Below, piece by piece: positions 1-8,704 of a DNA stretch of 64,000 nt (position 1 is its first letter; the number at the start of each line of letters is the position of its first letter). Source of the stretch: Mycolicibacter minnesotensis (GTDB lineage Bacteria > Actinomycetota > Actinomycetes > Mycobacteriales > Mycobacteriaceae); NCBI RefSeq assembly GCF_010731755.1, contig NZ_AP022589.1, positions 4,154,001 through 4,218,000 of the forward strand. The letters run 5' to 3'. A program made the position numbers and the translations under genes. The notes beneath the pieces are model-generated. The model made no database searches. It was not told where the DNA came from and saw only the letters and a program-made list of their open reading frames with translations.

Positions 1-200
1 ACCTCAATTCCGGCGACCGCATCGGCCACAGCAGAACCGTCGTGCAGGCCACGCAGCCGGCGCAGCGGGGTGAACCGCCAGGCTTCGTCGCGACCGTGGG
101 GAACCTCGAATGCGTTCACGTCGAACGAGGTGAACTGCATTCCCTTGTGGAAACCTTCGGCCGCCTGGGTCAGGTTGGTACCGGCGATGGAGCTTGTCAC
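1..200 (-). CDS. sufD: SufD, Fe-S cluster assembly scaffold subunit (N-terminal part only)
   Basis: The first 66 codons are seen; the gene runs off the left edge. The start is a GTG at 200 that directly follows the sufB stop codon, so the two are translationally coupled. The peptide contains FDVNAFEVPHGRDEAWRFTP and RRLRGL, typical of the SufD N-terminus. In the known pathway SufD pairs with SufB, and SufC supplies ATPase activity, to assemble Fe-S clusters on the SufBCD scaffold in the cytosol. sufC and the cysteine desulfurase gene would be expected beyond the edge. Family assignment rests on this short segment plus its place after sufB. Confidence 0.88.
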   Translation of the reverse strand, partial: MTSSIAGTNLTQAAEGFHKGMQFTSFDVNAFEVPHGRDEAWRFTPLRRLRGLHDGSAVADAVAGIE

Positions 201-1646
201 CTAGCCCACCGAGCCTTCCATCTGCAGCTGAATCAGCTTGTTGAGTTCGAGTGCGTATTCCATCGGCAGCTCCTTGGCGATGGGCTCGATGAAGCCGCGC
301 ACCACCATCGCCATCGCCTCGTCTTCGGTCAAACCACGACTCATCAGGTAGAACAGCTGGTTCTCGCTGACCTTCGACACGGTGGCCTCGTGGCCGACGG
401 TGACGTCGTCCTCACGGATGTCGACGTAGGGATAGGTGTCGCTGCGGCTGACGTTGTCGACCAGCAACGCATCGCATTTCACGCTCGACTTGGCTCCGTG
501 CGCGCCCTTGTGGATCTCCACCAGGCCCCGGTAGGACGACCGGCCGCCGCCGCGCGCCACCGACTTGGACACGATGTTGCTCGACGTGTTCGGTGCCAGG
601 TGCAGCATCTTGGCGCCGGTGTCCTGGTGCTGGTCCTCGCCGGCGAACGCGACCGAGAGCACCTCGCCCTTGGCGTGTTCGCCGGTCATCCAGACCGCGG
701 GGTACTTCATGGTGACCTTGGAGCCGATGTTGCCGTCGACCCATTCCATGGTGGCGCCGGCCTCAGCCCGGGCCCGCTTGGTGACCAGGTTGTAGACGTT
801 GACCGACCAGTTCTGGATCGTGGTGTAGCGGCAGCGACCACCCGGCTTGACCACGATCTCCACTACCGCGGAGTGCAGCGAGTCCGAGGTGTACACCGGC
901 GCGGTACAGCCCTCGATGTAGTGCACGTAGGCGTCTTCGTCGATGATCATCAGCGTGCGCTCGAACTGGCCCATGTTCTCGGTGTTGATCCGGAAGTAGG
1001 CCTGCAGCGGGATGTCGACGTGTACCCCCTTGGGTACGTAGATGAACGACCCCCCGCTCCATACGGCGGTGTTGAGCGCGGAGAACTTGTTGTCTCCGGC
1101 CGGGATCACCGTGCCGAAGTACTCGCGGAACAGCTCCTCGTGCTCCTTGAGCGCGGTGTCGGTGTCGAGGAAGATGACGCCTTGCGCCTCAAGGTCTTCG
1201 CGGATCTTGTGGTAGACGACCTCGGACTCGTACTGGGCCGCCACACCACCGATGTAGCGCTGCTTCTCGGCCTCCGGGATACCCAGGCGGTCATAGGTGT
1301 TGCGGATGTCGTCGGGCAGGTCGTCCCAGGTCTGGGCCTGCTTTTCGGTGGAGCGCACGAAGTACTTGATGTTGTCGAAGTGGATGCCGCTCAGGTCCGA
1401 GCCCCAGTTGGGCATCGGCTTCTTCAGGAAGGTCCGGTAGGCCCGCAGTCGGGCTTGCAGCATCCACTCCGGCTCGTTCTTCTTCGCGGAGATGTCGCGC
1501 ACGACCTCCTCGGAGATACCGCGCTGGGCGGCCGCACCGGCGGCGTCGCTGTCCGCCCACCCGAATTCGTACCGGCCCAGCGACGCGATCGTCTCGTCCT
1601 GGGTCGGCTCCGCGGTTGCTTCGGTGGCCTCCGGCGTGAGTGTCAT
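201..1646 (-). CDS. sufB: SufB, Fe-S cluster assembly scaffold (intein-free)
   Basis: This 481-residue SufB is the core scaffold subunit of the SUF system, the main Fe-S cluster assembly route in mycobacteria. The beta-helix core is complete, including the [32 protein letters not shown] and [11 protein letters not shown] segments. M. tuberculosis SufB carries a protein intein next to the conserved GCTAP motif. Here that motif, with Cys247, is uninterrupted and the protein has ordinary intein-less length. It lies downstream of sufR with a 66-bp gap and is followed at once by sufD, so sufR-sufB-sufD form one operon. The ATG at 1646 has a short upstream purine-rich stretch. Confidence 0.97.
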   Translation of the reverse strand: MTLTPEATEATAEPTQDETIASLGRYEFGWADSDAAGAAAQRGISEEVVRDISAKKNEPEWMLQARLRAYRTFLKKPMPNWGSDLSGIHFDNIKYFVRSTEKQAQTWDDLPDDIRNTYDRLGIPEAEKQRYIGGVAAQYESEVVYHKIREDLEAQGVIFLDTDTALKEHEELFREYFGTVIPAGDNKFSALNTAVWSGGSFIYVPKGVHVDIPLQAYFRINTENMGQFERTLMIIDEDAYVHYIEGCTAPVYTSDSLHSAVVEIVVKPGGRCRYTTIQNWSVNVYNLVTKRARAEAGATMEWVDGNIGSKVTMKYPAVWMTGEHAKGEVLSVAFAGEDQHQDTGAKMLHLAPNTSSNIVSKSVARGGGRSSYRGLVEIHKGAHGAKSSVKCDALLVDNVSRSDTYPYVDIREDDVTVGHEATVSKVSENQLFYLMSRGLTEDEAMAMVVRGFIEPIAKELPMEYALELNKLIQLQMEGSVG

Positions 1647-1712
1647 GGTGACGCTCCTTCGGTGTTCGTGATGGCTTCGGCGCAGGGTGTGGCCGAAGGT
1701 CGGTCGATACTG

Positions 1713-2486
1713 CTAGTGCTTCCTGGTGACGGCGCCGGCCTTACCGGCTCGGTTGGTCAGCGGCACATGGGTGGTGCAGACGTAGCCGCCGTCGGCGATG
1801 GTCGCCAGCCGCTGCACATGGGTGCCCAGCACCGCTGCCATCGCCTCCTGCTCGGCCTGGCACAGCTCCGGGAACTCCTTGGCGACGTTGGCGATCGGGC
1901 AGTGGTGCTGCAGGATCTGCACTCCCGGAACGCCCCCCTCCACCCGTGCGGTGGTGGCGGCGTAGCCGGCTTCGGACAATGCACCGGCGATGCGTTCCGC
2001 GGTGGCCTCCAGGTCGCCGTCGGCCGAAGCCGCGGCAACGTTGTTCAAGATGGCGTCGATGCGCTGACGCGCGAAGTCGACCACTGCATCCTCGCCGCCG
2101 ATCACGCGCAGTTGGCGTATTGCGGCCACCGCGAGGTCGTCGTAGCGGTGACCAAGCTTGCCGCGGCCTGCTTCAGTGAGCTGGAACCGCTTGGCCGGAC
2201 GCCCGCGGCCCACTTGCTGCCAGGATGCCGCCGCATGCGCTTCGGCATCACCCATCTCGATCAGGGCGTCGAGGTGGCGACGCACCCCGGCGGCCGACAA
2301 ACCCAACCGGGCGCCGATCTCCCCCGCGGTGATCGATCCGGACTCCATCAGCAGGCGCACCACGGCGTGGCGCGTGTCGTGGCCGCTGGCGGCTTCCGCT
2401 GCCAGTGAGGAACCTGCCGCAACCGCACCGCCGGGGCCCTGCCCGGCGGTTTCGGTAGTGGCCTGAACCTCGGCCTCGATTTTCAC
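1713..2486 (-). CDS. sufR: SufR-type Fe-S-sensing repressor of the suf operon
   Basis: This is a winged-helix regulator with a C-terminal Fe-S binding region, orthologous to Rv1460. The HTH spans about residues 45-85 counted from an upstream TTG at 2504 (SITAGEIGARLGLSAAGVRR). Three cysteines at 202, 215 and 243 on that numbering (HHCPIAN, ELCQAE, YVCTTH) match the cluster-ligand arrangement of the family. The GTG at 2486 is proposed as the start because a perfect inverted repeat overlaps this codon; the TTG at 2504 remains possible. It is first in the suf operon and divergent from mptB. By family knowledge it represses suf transcription when its cluster is intact. Confidence 0.9.
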   Translation of the reverse strand: MKIEAEVQATTETAGQGPGGAVAAGSSLAAEAASGHDTRHAVVRLLMESGSITAGEIGARLGLSAAGVRRHLDALIEMGDAEAHAAASWQQVGRGRPAKRFQLTEAGRGKLGHRYDDLAVAAIRQLRVIGGEDAVVDFARQRIDAILNNVAAASADGDLEATAERIAGALSEAGYAATTARVEGGVPGVQILQHHCPIANVAKEFPELCQAEQEAMAAVLGTHVQRLATIADGGYVCTTHVPLTNRAGKAGAVTRKH

Positions 2487-2499
2487 AACACCAGTGTGA
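2483..2499. promoter_or_regulatory. SufR operator candidate, overlapping the sufR start
   Basis: A perfect inverted repeat TCACA-N7-TGTGA lies at 2483-2499. Read on the minus strand it contains ACACT-N5-TGTGA, which matches the operator I recall for M. tuberculosis SufR. It overlaps the GTG at 2486 proposed as the sufR start, as expected for an autorepressed, possibly leaderless promoter. The repeat is seen; binding is inferred. Confidence 0.7.
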
Positions 2500-2625
2500 C
2501 GCAATTCCCGAGCTCGGTCTAGAAAGGGTTACCTCAGTTCAGTCGGGTTGCGCCGTTGCGCTGATCACATCCGGCGCACTGCCTGGCGGCCGCGGCCGCC
2601 GCCGAGCGGCCGTTACGCTGCTGGG

Positions 2626-4317
2626 ATGTCCCCCGGCCGGCACTCGCTGAGCACGTCGATCGCGTATCTGCACGGCGACGAGCGCACGGTCGGCTCCCCC
2701 CTCAACGCCGCTGAACTGGTCGCATTGCGGCGCACTCGGCTGTTCGGCGCCACCGGAACTGTGCTGATGGCGATCGGTGCGCTCGGGGCCGGGGCGAGGC
2801 CGGTGGTGCAGGACCCGACTTTCGGGGTCCGGCTGCTGAACCTGCCGTCGCGGTTGTCCACGGTGGCTCTGACCATGACCACCACGGGTGCGGTGATGAT
2901 GGCGCTGGCCTGGCTGATGCTCGGACGATTCGCCCTGGGACGGCGGAGGATGTCGCGCAGCCAGCTGGATCGCACGCTGCTGCTGTGGATGTTGCCGCTG
3001 CTGGTGGCCCCACCGATGTACAGCAAGGACGTCTACTCCTACCTGGCGCAGAGCCAGATCTCTCGACTGGGCCTGGACCCCTATCGGGTGGGGCCGGCGC
3101 CGGCCCTGGGCCTCGATCACGTCTTCACCCTCTCGGTTCCCAGCCTCTGGCGCGAAACCCCCGCGCCCTACGGCCCACTGTTCCTGTGGATCGGGCGCGG
3201 AATATCGGCGTTGACCGGCGAGAACATCGTCACCGCAGTGCTGTGCCACCGGGTAGTGGTGCTGCTCGGAGTCGGACTGATCGTGTGGGCGGTGCCGCGG
3301 TTGGCAGCCCGCTGCGGAGTCGCCGAGGTCAGCGCCCTGTGGTTGGGTGCGGCCAACCCGCTGCTGCTGATGCACCTGGTCGCCGGTATCCACAACGAGG
3401 CACTGATGCTGGGCCTGATGCTGACCGGCACCGAGTTCGCTCTGCGCGGGATCACCGCCGCCCAGCCCCTGATGCCTTCCCTGCGGATCCACCCGACCTG
3501 GACTGCCTGGGCACCGCTGGTCGAACTGTTGGCCGGCGCGGTGTTGATCACGATGTCGTCGCAGGTCAAGCTGCCGTCACTGTTGGCCCTGGGATTTGTG
3601 GCGATGGCCTTGGGCTGGCGATGGGGTGGCGACCTGCGGGCTTTCCTGCTGGCCGGTACCGCCATGTCGGTGCTGGCGGCAGCGGTGACGGGATTGATCG
3701 GCTGGGCCAGCGGACTGGGCTTCGGCTGGGTCTTCACGCTGGGTACCGCCAACGTGGTGCGCAGTTGGATGTCGCCGCCGACGCTGATCGCACTGGGCAC
3801 CGGCCAGGTGGGGATCCTGCTGGGTTTGGGGGACCACACCACCGCGGTGCTCTCGCTGACGCGTGCCATCGGTGTGTTGATCATCGCGGTGCTGGTCGTC
3901 TGGCTGCTGTTGGTGGTATTCCAGGGCCGGCTACACCCGGTCGGCGGGCTCGGCGTCGCCCTGGGCATCACAGTTCTGCTGTTCCCGGTGGTTCAGCCCT
4001 GGTATCTGCTGTGGGCGATCATTCCGCTGGCCGCGTGGGCGACCCGCCCTCAATTTCGGATCGCGGTGATCGGGGTGACGCTGGTGGTGGGCATCTTCGG
4101 CCCTACTGCCAACGGCGACCGCTTCGCCCTGTTCCAGATCGTGGACGCGACGCTGGCCAGTGCCGTCGTGGTGTTGGGCCTGTTCTTGCTGACCTACCGG
4201 CGGCTGCCGTGGCGGGAGTTGCCCCGGGAATCCGATGGCACGACGGGCGACCTTTCCGCCCGGGAAGCCACCCCCCGGCCGGCCGCCACCAGCGACGCTT
4301 ACGCTGATTCCCCGTGA
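2626..4317 (+). CDS. mptB: MptB, alpha-(1->6)-mannopyranosyltransferase (GT-C)
   Basis: This polytopic integral-membrane mannosyltransferase is the ortholog of Rv1459c. It starts the alpha-1,6-mannan backbone of lipomannan and lipoarabinomannan on the periplasmic face, using polyprenyl-phosphomannose. Long blocks match the family, for example GARPVVQDPTFGVRLLNLPS, MYSKDVYSYLAQSQ, TPAPYGPLFLWIGRGI and FPVVQPWYLLWAIIPLAAW, with around 13 hydrophobic segments. The ATG at 2626 is chosen because MSPGRHSLSTSIAYLHGDE aligns with the mycobacterial N-terminus; the reading frame stays open further upstream. The 563-residue length is normal. The stop overlaps the start of the ABC ATPase gene, which suggests co-transcription. 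Confidence 0.95.
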   Translation: MSPGRHSLSTSIAYLHGDERTVGSPLNAAELVALRRTRLFGATGTVLMAIGALGAGARPVVQDPTFGVRLLNLPSRLSTVALTMTTTGAVMMALAWLMLGRFALGRRRMSRSQLDRTLLLWMLPLLVAPPMYSKDVYSYLAQSQISRLGLDPYRVGPAPALGLDHVFTLSVPSLWRETPAPYGPLFLWIGRGISALTGENIVTAVLCHRVVVLLGVGLIVWAVPRLAARCGVAEVSALWLGAANPLLLMHLVAGIHNEALMLGLMLTGTEFALRGITAAQPLMPSLRIHPTWTAWAPLVELLAGAVLITMSSQVKLPSLLALGFVAMALGWRWGGDLRAFLLAGTAMSVLAAAVTGLIGWASGLGFGWVFTLGTANVVRSWMSPPTLIALGTGQVGILLGLGDHTTAVLSLTRAIGVLIIAVLVVWLLLVVFQGRLHPVGGLGVALGITVLLFPVVQPWYLLWAIIPLAAWATRPQFRIAVIGVTLVVGIFGPTANGDRFALFQIVDATLASAVVVLGLFLLTYRRLPWRELPRESDGTTGDLSAREATPRPAATSDAYADSP

Positions 4318-5252
4318 ACTCAGCTGTCGCGGTACGTCTGAGCGGGGTGCGCAAGCGTTACGGCACCGGTCCATCGGCGATAGATGCCGTCGCCGGCCTT
4401 GACTTCGAGGTACAGACCGCCGAGGTGTTCGCCCTCCTCGGCCCCAACGGTGCCGGTAAGACGACAACGGTAGAGATGTGCGAAGGCTTCGTGCGTCCCG
4501 ACGCCGGCACCATCGAGGTCCTCGGCTTAGACCCGATCGCCGACAACGATCGGCTGCGGGAACGCATCGGCGTGATGCTGCAGGGCGGCGGCAGCTATCC
4601 GGCCGCCCGCGCGGGCGAGATGCTCAAGCTGGTGGCCTCCTACTCGGCGAACCCGCTGGACCCGCAGTGGCTGCTGGCGACCCTCGGACTGACCGACGCC
4701 GCGCGCACCACCTACCGCCGGCTCTCGGGCGGTCAGCAGCAACGGCTCGCACTGGCCTGCGCCCTGGTCGGCCGGCCGGAGCTGGTGTTCCTAGACGAGC
4801 CCACCGCCGGCATGGACGCCCACGCGCGCCTGCTGGTGTGGGAACTGATCGATGCGTTGCGCCGCGACGGCGTGACGGTGGTGCTCACCACCCACCATCT
4901 TCGCGAGGCCGAAGAGCTCGCCGATCGGCTGCTGATCATCGACCACGGCGCCGTGGTGGCGGCCGGCACACCGGCGGAGTTGACCCGCAGCGGGGCCCAA
5001 GGGCAGCTGCGGTTCACCGCACCGCCTCGCTTAGACCTGTCACTGCTGATCACGGCGTTGCCGGAGGGCTATCGGGCCAGCGAGGTACAGCCCGGCGAAT
5101 ACCTGGTCGAGGGGACGGTGGATCCGCAGGTTCTGGCGACCGTGACCTCCTGGTGCGCACGCCTGGACGTCCTGGCCACCCAACTGCGGGTCGAACAGCG
5201 CAGCCTTGAGGACGTGTTCTTGGAGCTGACCGGACGGGAGCTACGCCCATGA
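4314..5252 (+). CDS. ABC transporter ATP-binding protein (Rv1458c-like)
   Basis: This is the cytoplasmic ATPase of an ABC-2-type exporter, 312 residues. Walker A GPNGAGKT is at 43-50, the signature LSGGQ at 137-141, Walker B LVFLDEP at 157-163 and the H-loop histidines at 194-195. The start is GTG, overlapping mptB by 4 bases. The stop overlaps the ATG of the permease gene (ATGA), so the pair is translated together. The transported substrate is unknown. Position beside mptB and ctaA is conserved in M. tuberculosis (Rv1456c-Rv1459c) and does not by itself reveal the cargo. Confidence 0.93.
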   Translation: MNSAVAVRLSGVRKRYGTGPSAIDAVAGLDFEVQTAEVFALLGPNGAGKTTTVEMCEGFVRPDAGTIEVLGLDPIADNDRLRERIGVMLQGGGSYPAARAGEMLKLVASYSANPLDPQWLLATLGLTDAARTTYRRLSGGQQQRLALACALVGRPELVFLDEPTAGMDAHARLLVWELIDALRRDGVTVVLTTHHLREAEELADRLLIIDHGAVVAAGTPAELTRSGAQGQLRFTAPPRLDLSLLITALPEGYRASEVQPGEYLVEGTVDPQVLATVTSWCARLDVLATQLRVEQRSLEDVFLELTGRELRP

Positions 5253-6037
5253 GTGCCCAGCAGTTGTTCGCGCCTGGGACCTTCACCCCCGACCCGCGGC
5301 CAGCCGGTGTACCGGCGATGCTGGCCGCGCAGTATCGGCTGGAGCTGACCCTGCTGCTGCGCAACGGCGAGCAGCTGTTGTTGACGATGTTCATCCCGAT
5401 CACCCTCTTGGTCGGGCTGACCGTGCTGCCCCTCGGCCCCTTCGGCGAGGGCCATGCCGAGCGTGCCACGACGGTGCTGCCGGTGATCATGTCGTTGGCG
5501 GTGATCGCCACTGCATTCACCGGCCAGGCCATCGCGGTCGCGTTCGACCGGCGCTACGGAGCACTCAAACGCCTAGGTGCCACGGCATTGCCGGTGTGGG
5601 GTGTGATCGCCGGAAAGTCGTTGTCGGTGGCCACCGTTGTGCTGCTGCAATCGGTGTTGCTGGGCGCGATCGGTTTTGCGCTGGGCTGGCGACCGACGGT
5701 GGCCGGACTGGGTCTGGGCGCGGTGATCATCGCGCTGGGGACCGCCTGCTTTGCCGCGCTGGGTCTGCTGCTCGGCGGTAGTCTGCGCGCCGAGATCGTG
5801 CTGGCCGGCGCCAATCTGCTGTGGTTCGTCTTCGGGGGGTTCTCGGCCCTGACGGTGGAGACCGATCTGGTACCGAGCACGGTGCGCTGGCTGGCCCGTC
5901 TGACGCCCTCCGGCGCGCTCACCGAGGCGCTGGCGCAGGCATTGAGCGTCTCGGTTGACTGGTTCGGCATCGCCGTGGTGTGCGTTTGGGGCGTGGTGGC
6001 TGCCATCGGTGCGGTGCGGTGGTTTCGGTTCAGCTGA
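5249..6037 (+). CDS. ABC-2 type transporter permease (Rv1457c-like)
   Basis: This 262-residue membrane protein has about six hydrophobic segments in the ABC-2 permease pattern. A cytosolic N-terminus is followed by FIPITLLVGLTVL, VIMSLAVIATAFTGQAIAVAFDRRYGALKRL and later helices. The FDRRYGALKRLGATAL stretch is the usual coupling region that contacts the ATPase. It overlaps the upstream ATPase gene by four bases and would form the dimeric pore of the same exporter. Substrate is unknown. Confidence 0.92.
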   Translation: MSAQQLFAPGTFTPDPRPAGVPAMLAAQYRLELTLLLRNGEQLLLTMFIPITLLVGLTVLPLGPFGEGHAERATTVLPVIMSLAVIATAFTGQAIAVAFDRRYGALKRLGATALPVWGVIAGKSLSVATVVLLQSVLLGAIGFALGWRPTVAGLGLGAVIIALGTACFAALGLLLGGSLRAEIVLAGANLLWFVFGGFSALTVETDLVPSTVRWLARLTPSGALTEALAQALSVSVDWFGIAVVCVWGVVAAIGAVRWFRFS

Positions 6038-6078
6038 CCTACTACGGGATGTAGTTACCGATCCTCTACGATCAGCCC

Positions 6079-7029
6079 GTGGGACGGTTCCTGATGCGCC
6101 TGGTAGACCTGCTCCCCGAACCGGGCCTGCGCACCCAGCGGTGGCTGGCCGCCGCGGTGGTGTTCACCCAGGGGTTCATCTCGATCACCGGTGCGATCGT
6201 CCGCGTCACCGCCTCCGGGTTGGGATGCCCGACGTGGCCGCAGTGCTTTCCGGGCAGCTATGTCCCGGTGGCTGTGTCGGAGGTGCCCCGGATTCATCAG
6301 GCCATCGAGTTCGGCAATCGCATGGTCACCTTCGCGGTGGTGATCACCGCGGCACTGGCCGTGTTGGCGGTGATCCGCGCCCGGCGACGTACCGAGGTAT
6401 TGGTCTATGCCTGGCTGATGCCCGGCTCCACGGTGTTGCAGGCGGTGATCGGCGGAATCACCGTGCGCACCGGGTTGGCCTGGTGGACGGTGTCGGTGCA
6501 CCTGCTGGTCTCCATGCTGATGGTGTGGCTGGCGGTGCAGTTCTACGCGAAAGTCGGCCAGACCGACGATGAATCGGCGGTGGTGAGCTACCGGGTCCCG
6601 GCGCCGTTGCGTGGGTTGACCGCACTGTGCGCCGTGACGCTGGCCGCAGTGCTGATGACCGGCACCCTGGTGACCGCCGCCGGCCCGCATGCCGGCGACA
6701 AAAGCGCGGCCCGCACAGTGGCCCGCCTGAAGGTGGAGGTCGCCACGCTCGCCCACCTGCACGAGTCGCTGCTGATCGGTTTCCTCGGTCTGCTGGTGGG
6801 ACTGGCCTTCGGGATGGCCGCGGTGCAGGCGGCCCAACCGGTGATCCGCCGGCTGGCGGTCGTGACCGTGCTGACGTTGGCTCAGGGGCTGATCGGCGTG
6901 GTCCAGTACTTCACGGGTGTGCCCGCCGTGCTGGTCACCCTGCACGTGGCAGGCGCGGTGCTGGTCACCGGCGCGACCGCGGCGCTATGGGCGTCGCTGC
7001 GACAGCGGACCCAACCCGAGCCGCTCTAG
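6079..7029 (+). CDS. ctaA: CtaA, heme A synthase (COX15/CtaA family)
   Basis: This converts heme O to heme A for the aa3-type cytochrome c oxidase in the membrane and works after CtaB, encoded at 12568-13491. The 316-residue protein has about eight membrane helices. N-terminal TGAIVRVTASGLGCPTWPQC includes the cysteine pair (50 and 55) of Gram-positive-type CtaA. HQAIEFGNR, HLHESLLIG and LHVAGAVLVTG supply the conserved heme-ligand histidines. The GTG at 6079 follows a 41-bp gap after the permease. The 3' end overlaps the convergent Rv1455-like gene by 45 bp. Confidence 0.94.
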   Translation: MGRFLMRLVDLLPEPGLRTQRWLAAAVVFTQGFISITGAIVRVTASGLGCPTWPQCFPGSYVPVAVSEVPRIHQAIEFGNRMVTFAVVITAALAVLAVIRARRRTEVLVYAWLMPGSTVLQAVIGGITVRTGLAWWTVSVHLLVSMLMVWLAVQFYAKVGQTDDESAVVSYRVPAPLRGLTALCAVTLAAVLMTGTLVTAAGPHAGDKSAARTVARLKVEVATLAHLHESLLIGFLGLLVGLAFGMAAVQAAQPVIRRLAVVTVLTLAQGLIGVVQYFTGVPAVLVTLHVAGAVLVTGATAALWASLRQRTQPEPL

Positions 7030-7686
7030 CGCGGCGGTGACCTCGACGGCGAAACGGCGTTGGGCCCGGTCTTTCTCGTCGGCGTCCAGCTCGCTGAATC
7101 CCAATTGCGGCGCAATGAGATCCAGGCTGACCAGGCGTGCATCCGCGGCGCTTCCGGCGACGTCGACACGCGCGTAGAGCAGTTCCTCGATCCGGATGCT
7201 CAGACGTTCGGCGGCAGCCCGCAGGGCGGCACGTCCGATGTCCCACAGCTCGAAGTCCGGGTCGAAACCCGCGGCGCCGAAGGCATGCGAGCGACCGGCA
7301 CCGAAGAACACCAGGGCCGTGACGTCACGCCGCGATTCCCCGACTAGCGTCGGCACCCCGTCGCACTGCAGGTCTGCCAGGTAGCGGCGGTCGGCGTTCC
7401 AGGCCACCGCTTCCGGCGGATTCAGCAGGTGCCTCACCCGCGTCGTCCAGTCCAGGAATTCGGCGCGCCGTCCTTGATCGCCGCCGGCGGTCCGCAGAAT
7501 CACCAGATCCGCCGCCAGGGTCTCGGGGTCGTCCCAGGGCAATCGACGGGCGTGCAGCCCACGGTGACGCAACGCCGCGACCAGGCCGGCGTCGCTGTCA
7601 GGATCGGCGCCGTCGTGCCGACCGCCCCGGGGATCGACCGCCAGCATGATGCGCGGATGGAAGATGTCGGGCCGGGCCAGCTTCAT
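6985..7686 (-). CDS. Conserved hypothetical protein, Rv1455-like, ATP-grasp-like
   Basis: This soluble protein of about 233 residues is conserved at this position in mycobacteria. The segments VILRTAGG, LLNPPEAVAWNADRRYLADL and ALVFFGAGRSHAF recall ATP-grasp enzymes of the RimK/DcsG type. The fold assignment is an inference and no function is known. The ATG at 7686 is favoured because GAGG lies about 8 bases upstream. An in-frame ATG at 7719 is possible and would overlap the divergent qor start on the same CATG. The 3' end overlaps ctaA convergently. Confidence 0.8.
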   Translation of the reverse strand: MKLARPDIFHPRIMLAVDPRGGRHDGADPDSDAGLVAALRHRGLHARRLPWDDPETLAADLVILRTAGGDQGRRAEFLDWTTRVRHLLNPPEAVAWNADRRYLADLQCDGVPTLVGESRRDVTALVFFGAGRSHAFGAAGFDPDFELWDIGRAALRAAAERLSIRIEELLYARVDVAGSAADARLVSLDLIAPQLGFSELDADEKDRAQRRFAVEVTAALERLGLGPLSQRRP

Positions 7687-7717
7687 GCAGACCTCATAGT
7701 CGGAGATGATACTCACC

Positions 7718-8704
7718 ATGCACGCCGTGGAAGTGGCCGCGACCGGTGGCCCCGAAGTCTTGACCTATGTCGACAGGCCGCAGCCCTCCCCCGGCTCCGG
7801 CGAAGTGCTGATCGAAGTGGAGGCCGTCGGGGTCAACTACATCGACACCTACTTCCGCTCCGGGATCTATCCGGCTGCGCTGCCTTTCGTCGTCGGCAGC
7901 GAGGCCGCCGGCACCGTGGCACAGGTCGGCGATGGCGTGACCACGCTCGGTGTCGGAGATCGTGTGGTGACGGCTGCGGCCACCGGCGCCTATGCCGAAT
8001 TCTGCACGGCGCCAGCGGCTTTGGCGGCGCCGATTCCAGCCGGCGTCGACGCCGGTGTGGCCGCAGCCGCCCTACTCAAAGGCCTTACGGCGCATTACCT
8101 CATCACGTCGGTGTACGCCGTGCAGCCCGGCGACACCGTTTTACTCCATGCCGGAGCCGGCGGGGTGGGGCTGATCCTCACGCAATGGGCCACCGCGCTG
8201 GGCGCCCGGGTGATCACCACCGTGTCGGGTCCGTCCAAGGCGGATTTGTCACGGCGGGCCGGCGCCGTGGAGGTACTGGACTACCCGGGCTCAGGTGACG
8301 ACGCCGCGGTCACGTTCGGCGCCCGCATCCGGGAGTTGACCGAGGGCGTCGGTGTGGCCGCGGTGTATGACGGCGTGGGAGCCGCCACGTTCGACGCCAG
8401 CCTGGCCAGTCTGGCTGTGCGGGGCACGCTGGCATTGTTCGGCGCGGCCAGCGGACCGGTTCCGCCGGTCGATCCGCAGCGCCTCAACGCCGCCGGGTCG
8501 GTGTACCTGACCCGGCCCAACCTCGGCCATTTCACCCGGACAGCCGAGGAATTCTCCTGGCGGGCCGGCGAACTCTTCGACGCTGTCGTGAATGGCACGA
8601 TCGAGGTGACGGTCAGCCGGCACTATCGGCTCGCCGACGCTGCCCAGGCGCACCGCGACCTGCAGGGCCGTCGCACCGTCGGCTCGATCGTGCTCGACGC
8701 TTAG
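7718..8704 (+). CDS. qor: NADPH:quinone oxidoreductase (zinc-free MDR family)
   Basis: This 328-residue medium-chain dehydrogenase/reductase is the ortholog of Rv1454c. The cofactor-binding GAGGVG motif is at 146-151, and the quinone reductase segments GVNYIDTYFRSG and GLTAHYL are present. The structural-zinc cysteine cluster of alcohol dehydrogenases is absent, which fits QOR. It is expected to reduce quinones with NADPH in the cytosol. The ATG at 7718 matches the conserved N-terminus (MHAVEV). Its stop codon overlaps that of the convergent PPE gene at 8701-8704. Confidence 0.93.
   Translation: MHAVEVAATGGPEVLTYVDRPQPSPGSGEVLIEVEAVGVNYIDTYFRSGIYPAALPFVVGSEAAGTVAQVGDGVTTLGVGDRVVTAAATGAYAEFCTAPAALAAPIPAGVDAGVAAAALLKGLTAHYLITSVYAVQPGDTVLLHAGAGGVGLILTQWATALGARVITTVSGPSKADLSRRAGAVEVLDYPGSGDDAAVTFGARIRELTEGVGVAAVYDGVGAATFDASLASLAVRGTLALFGAASGPVPPVDPQRLNAAGSVYLTRPNLGHFTRTAEEFSWRAGELFDAVVNGTIEVTVSRHYRLADAAQAHRDLQGRRTVGSIVLDA

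Noticed and set aside
42..2408. A 788-codon open frame on the plus strand
   Set aside because: It runs antisense to sufD, sufB and sufR. Its composition is that of high-GC antisense DNA and it has no family features.
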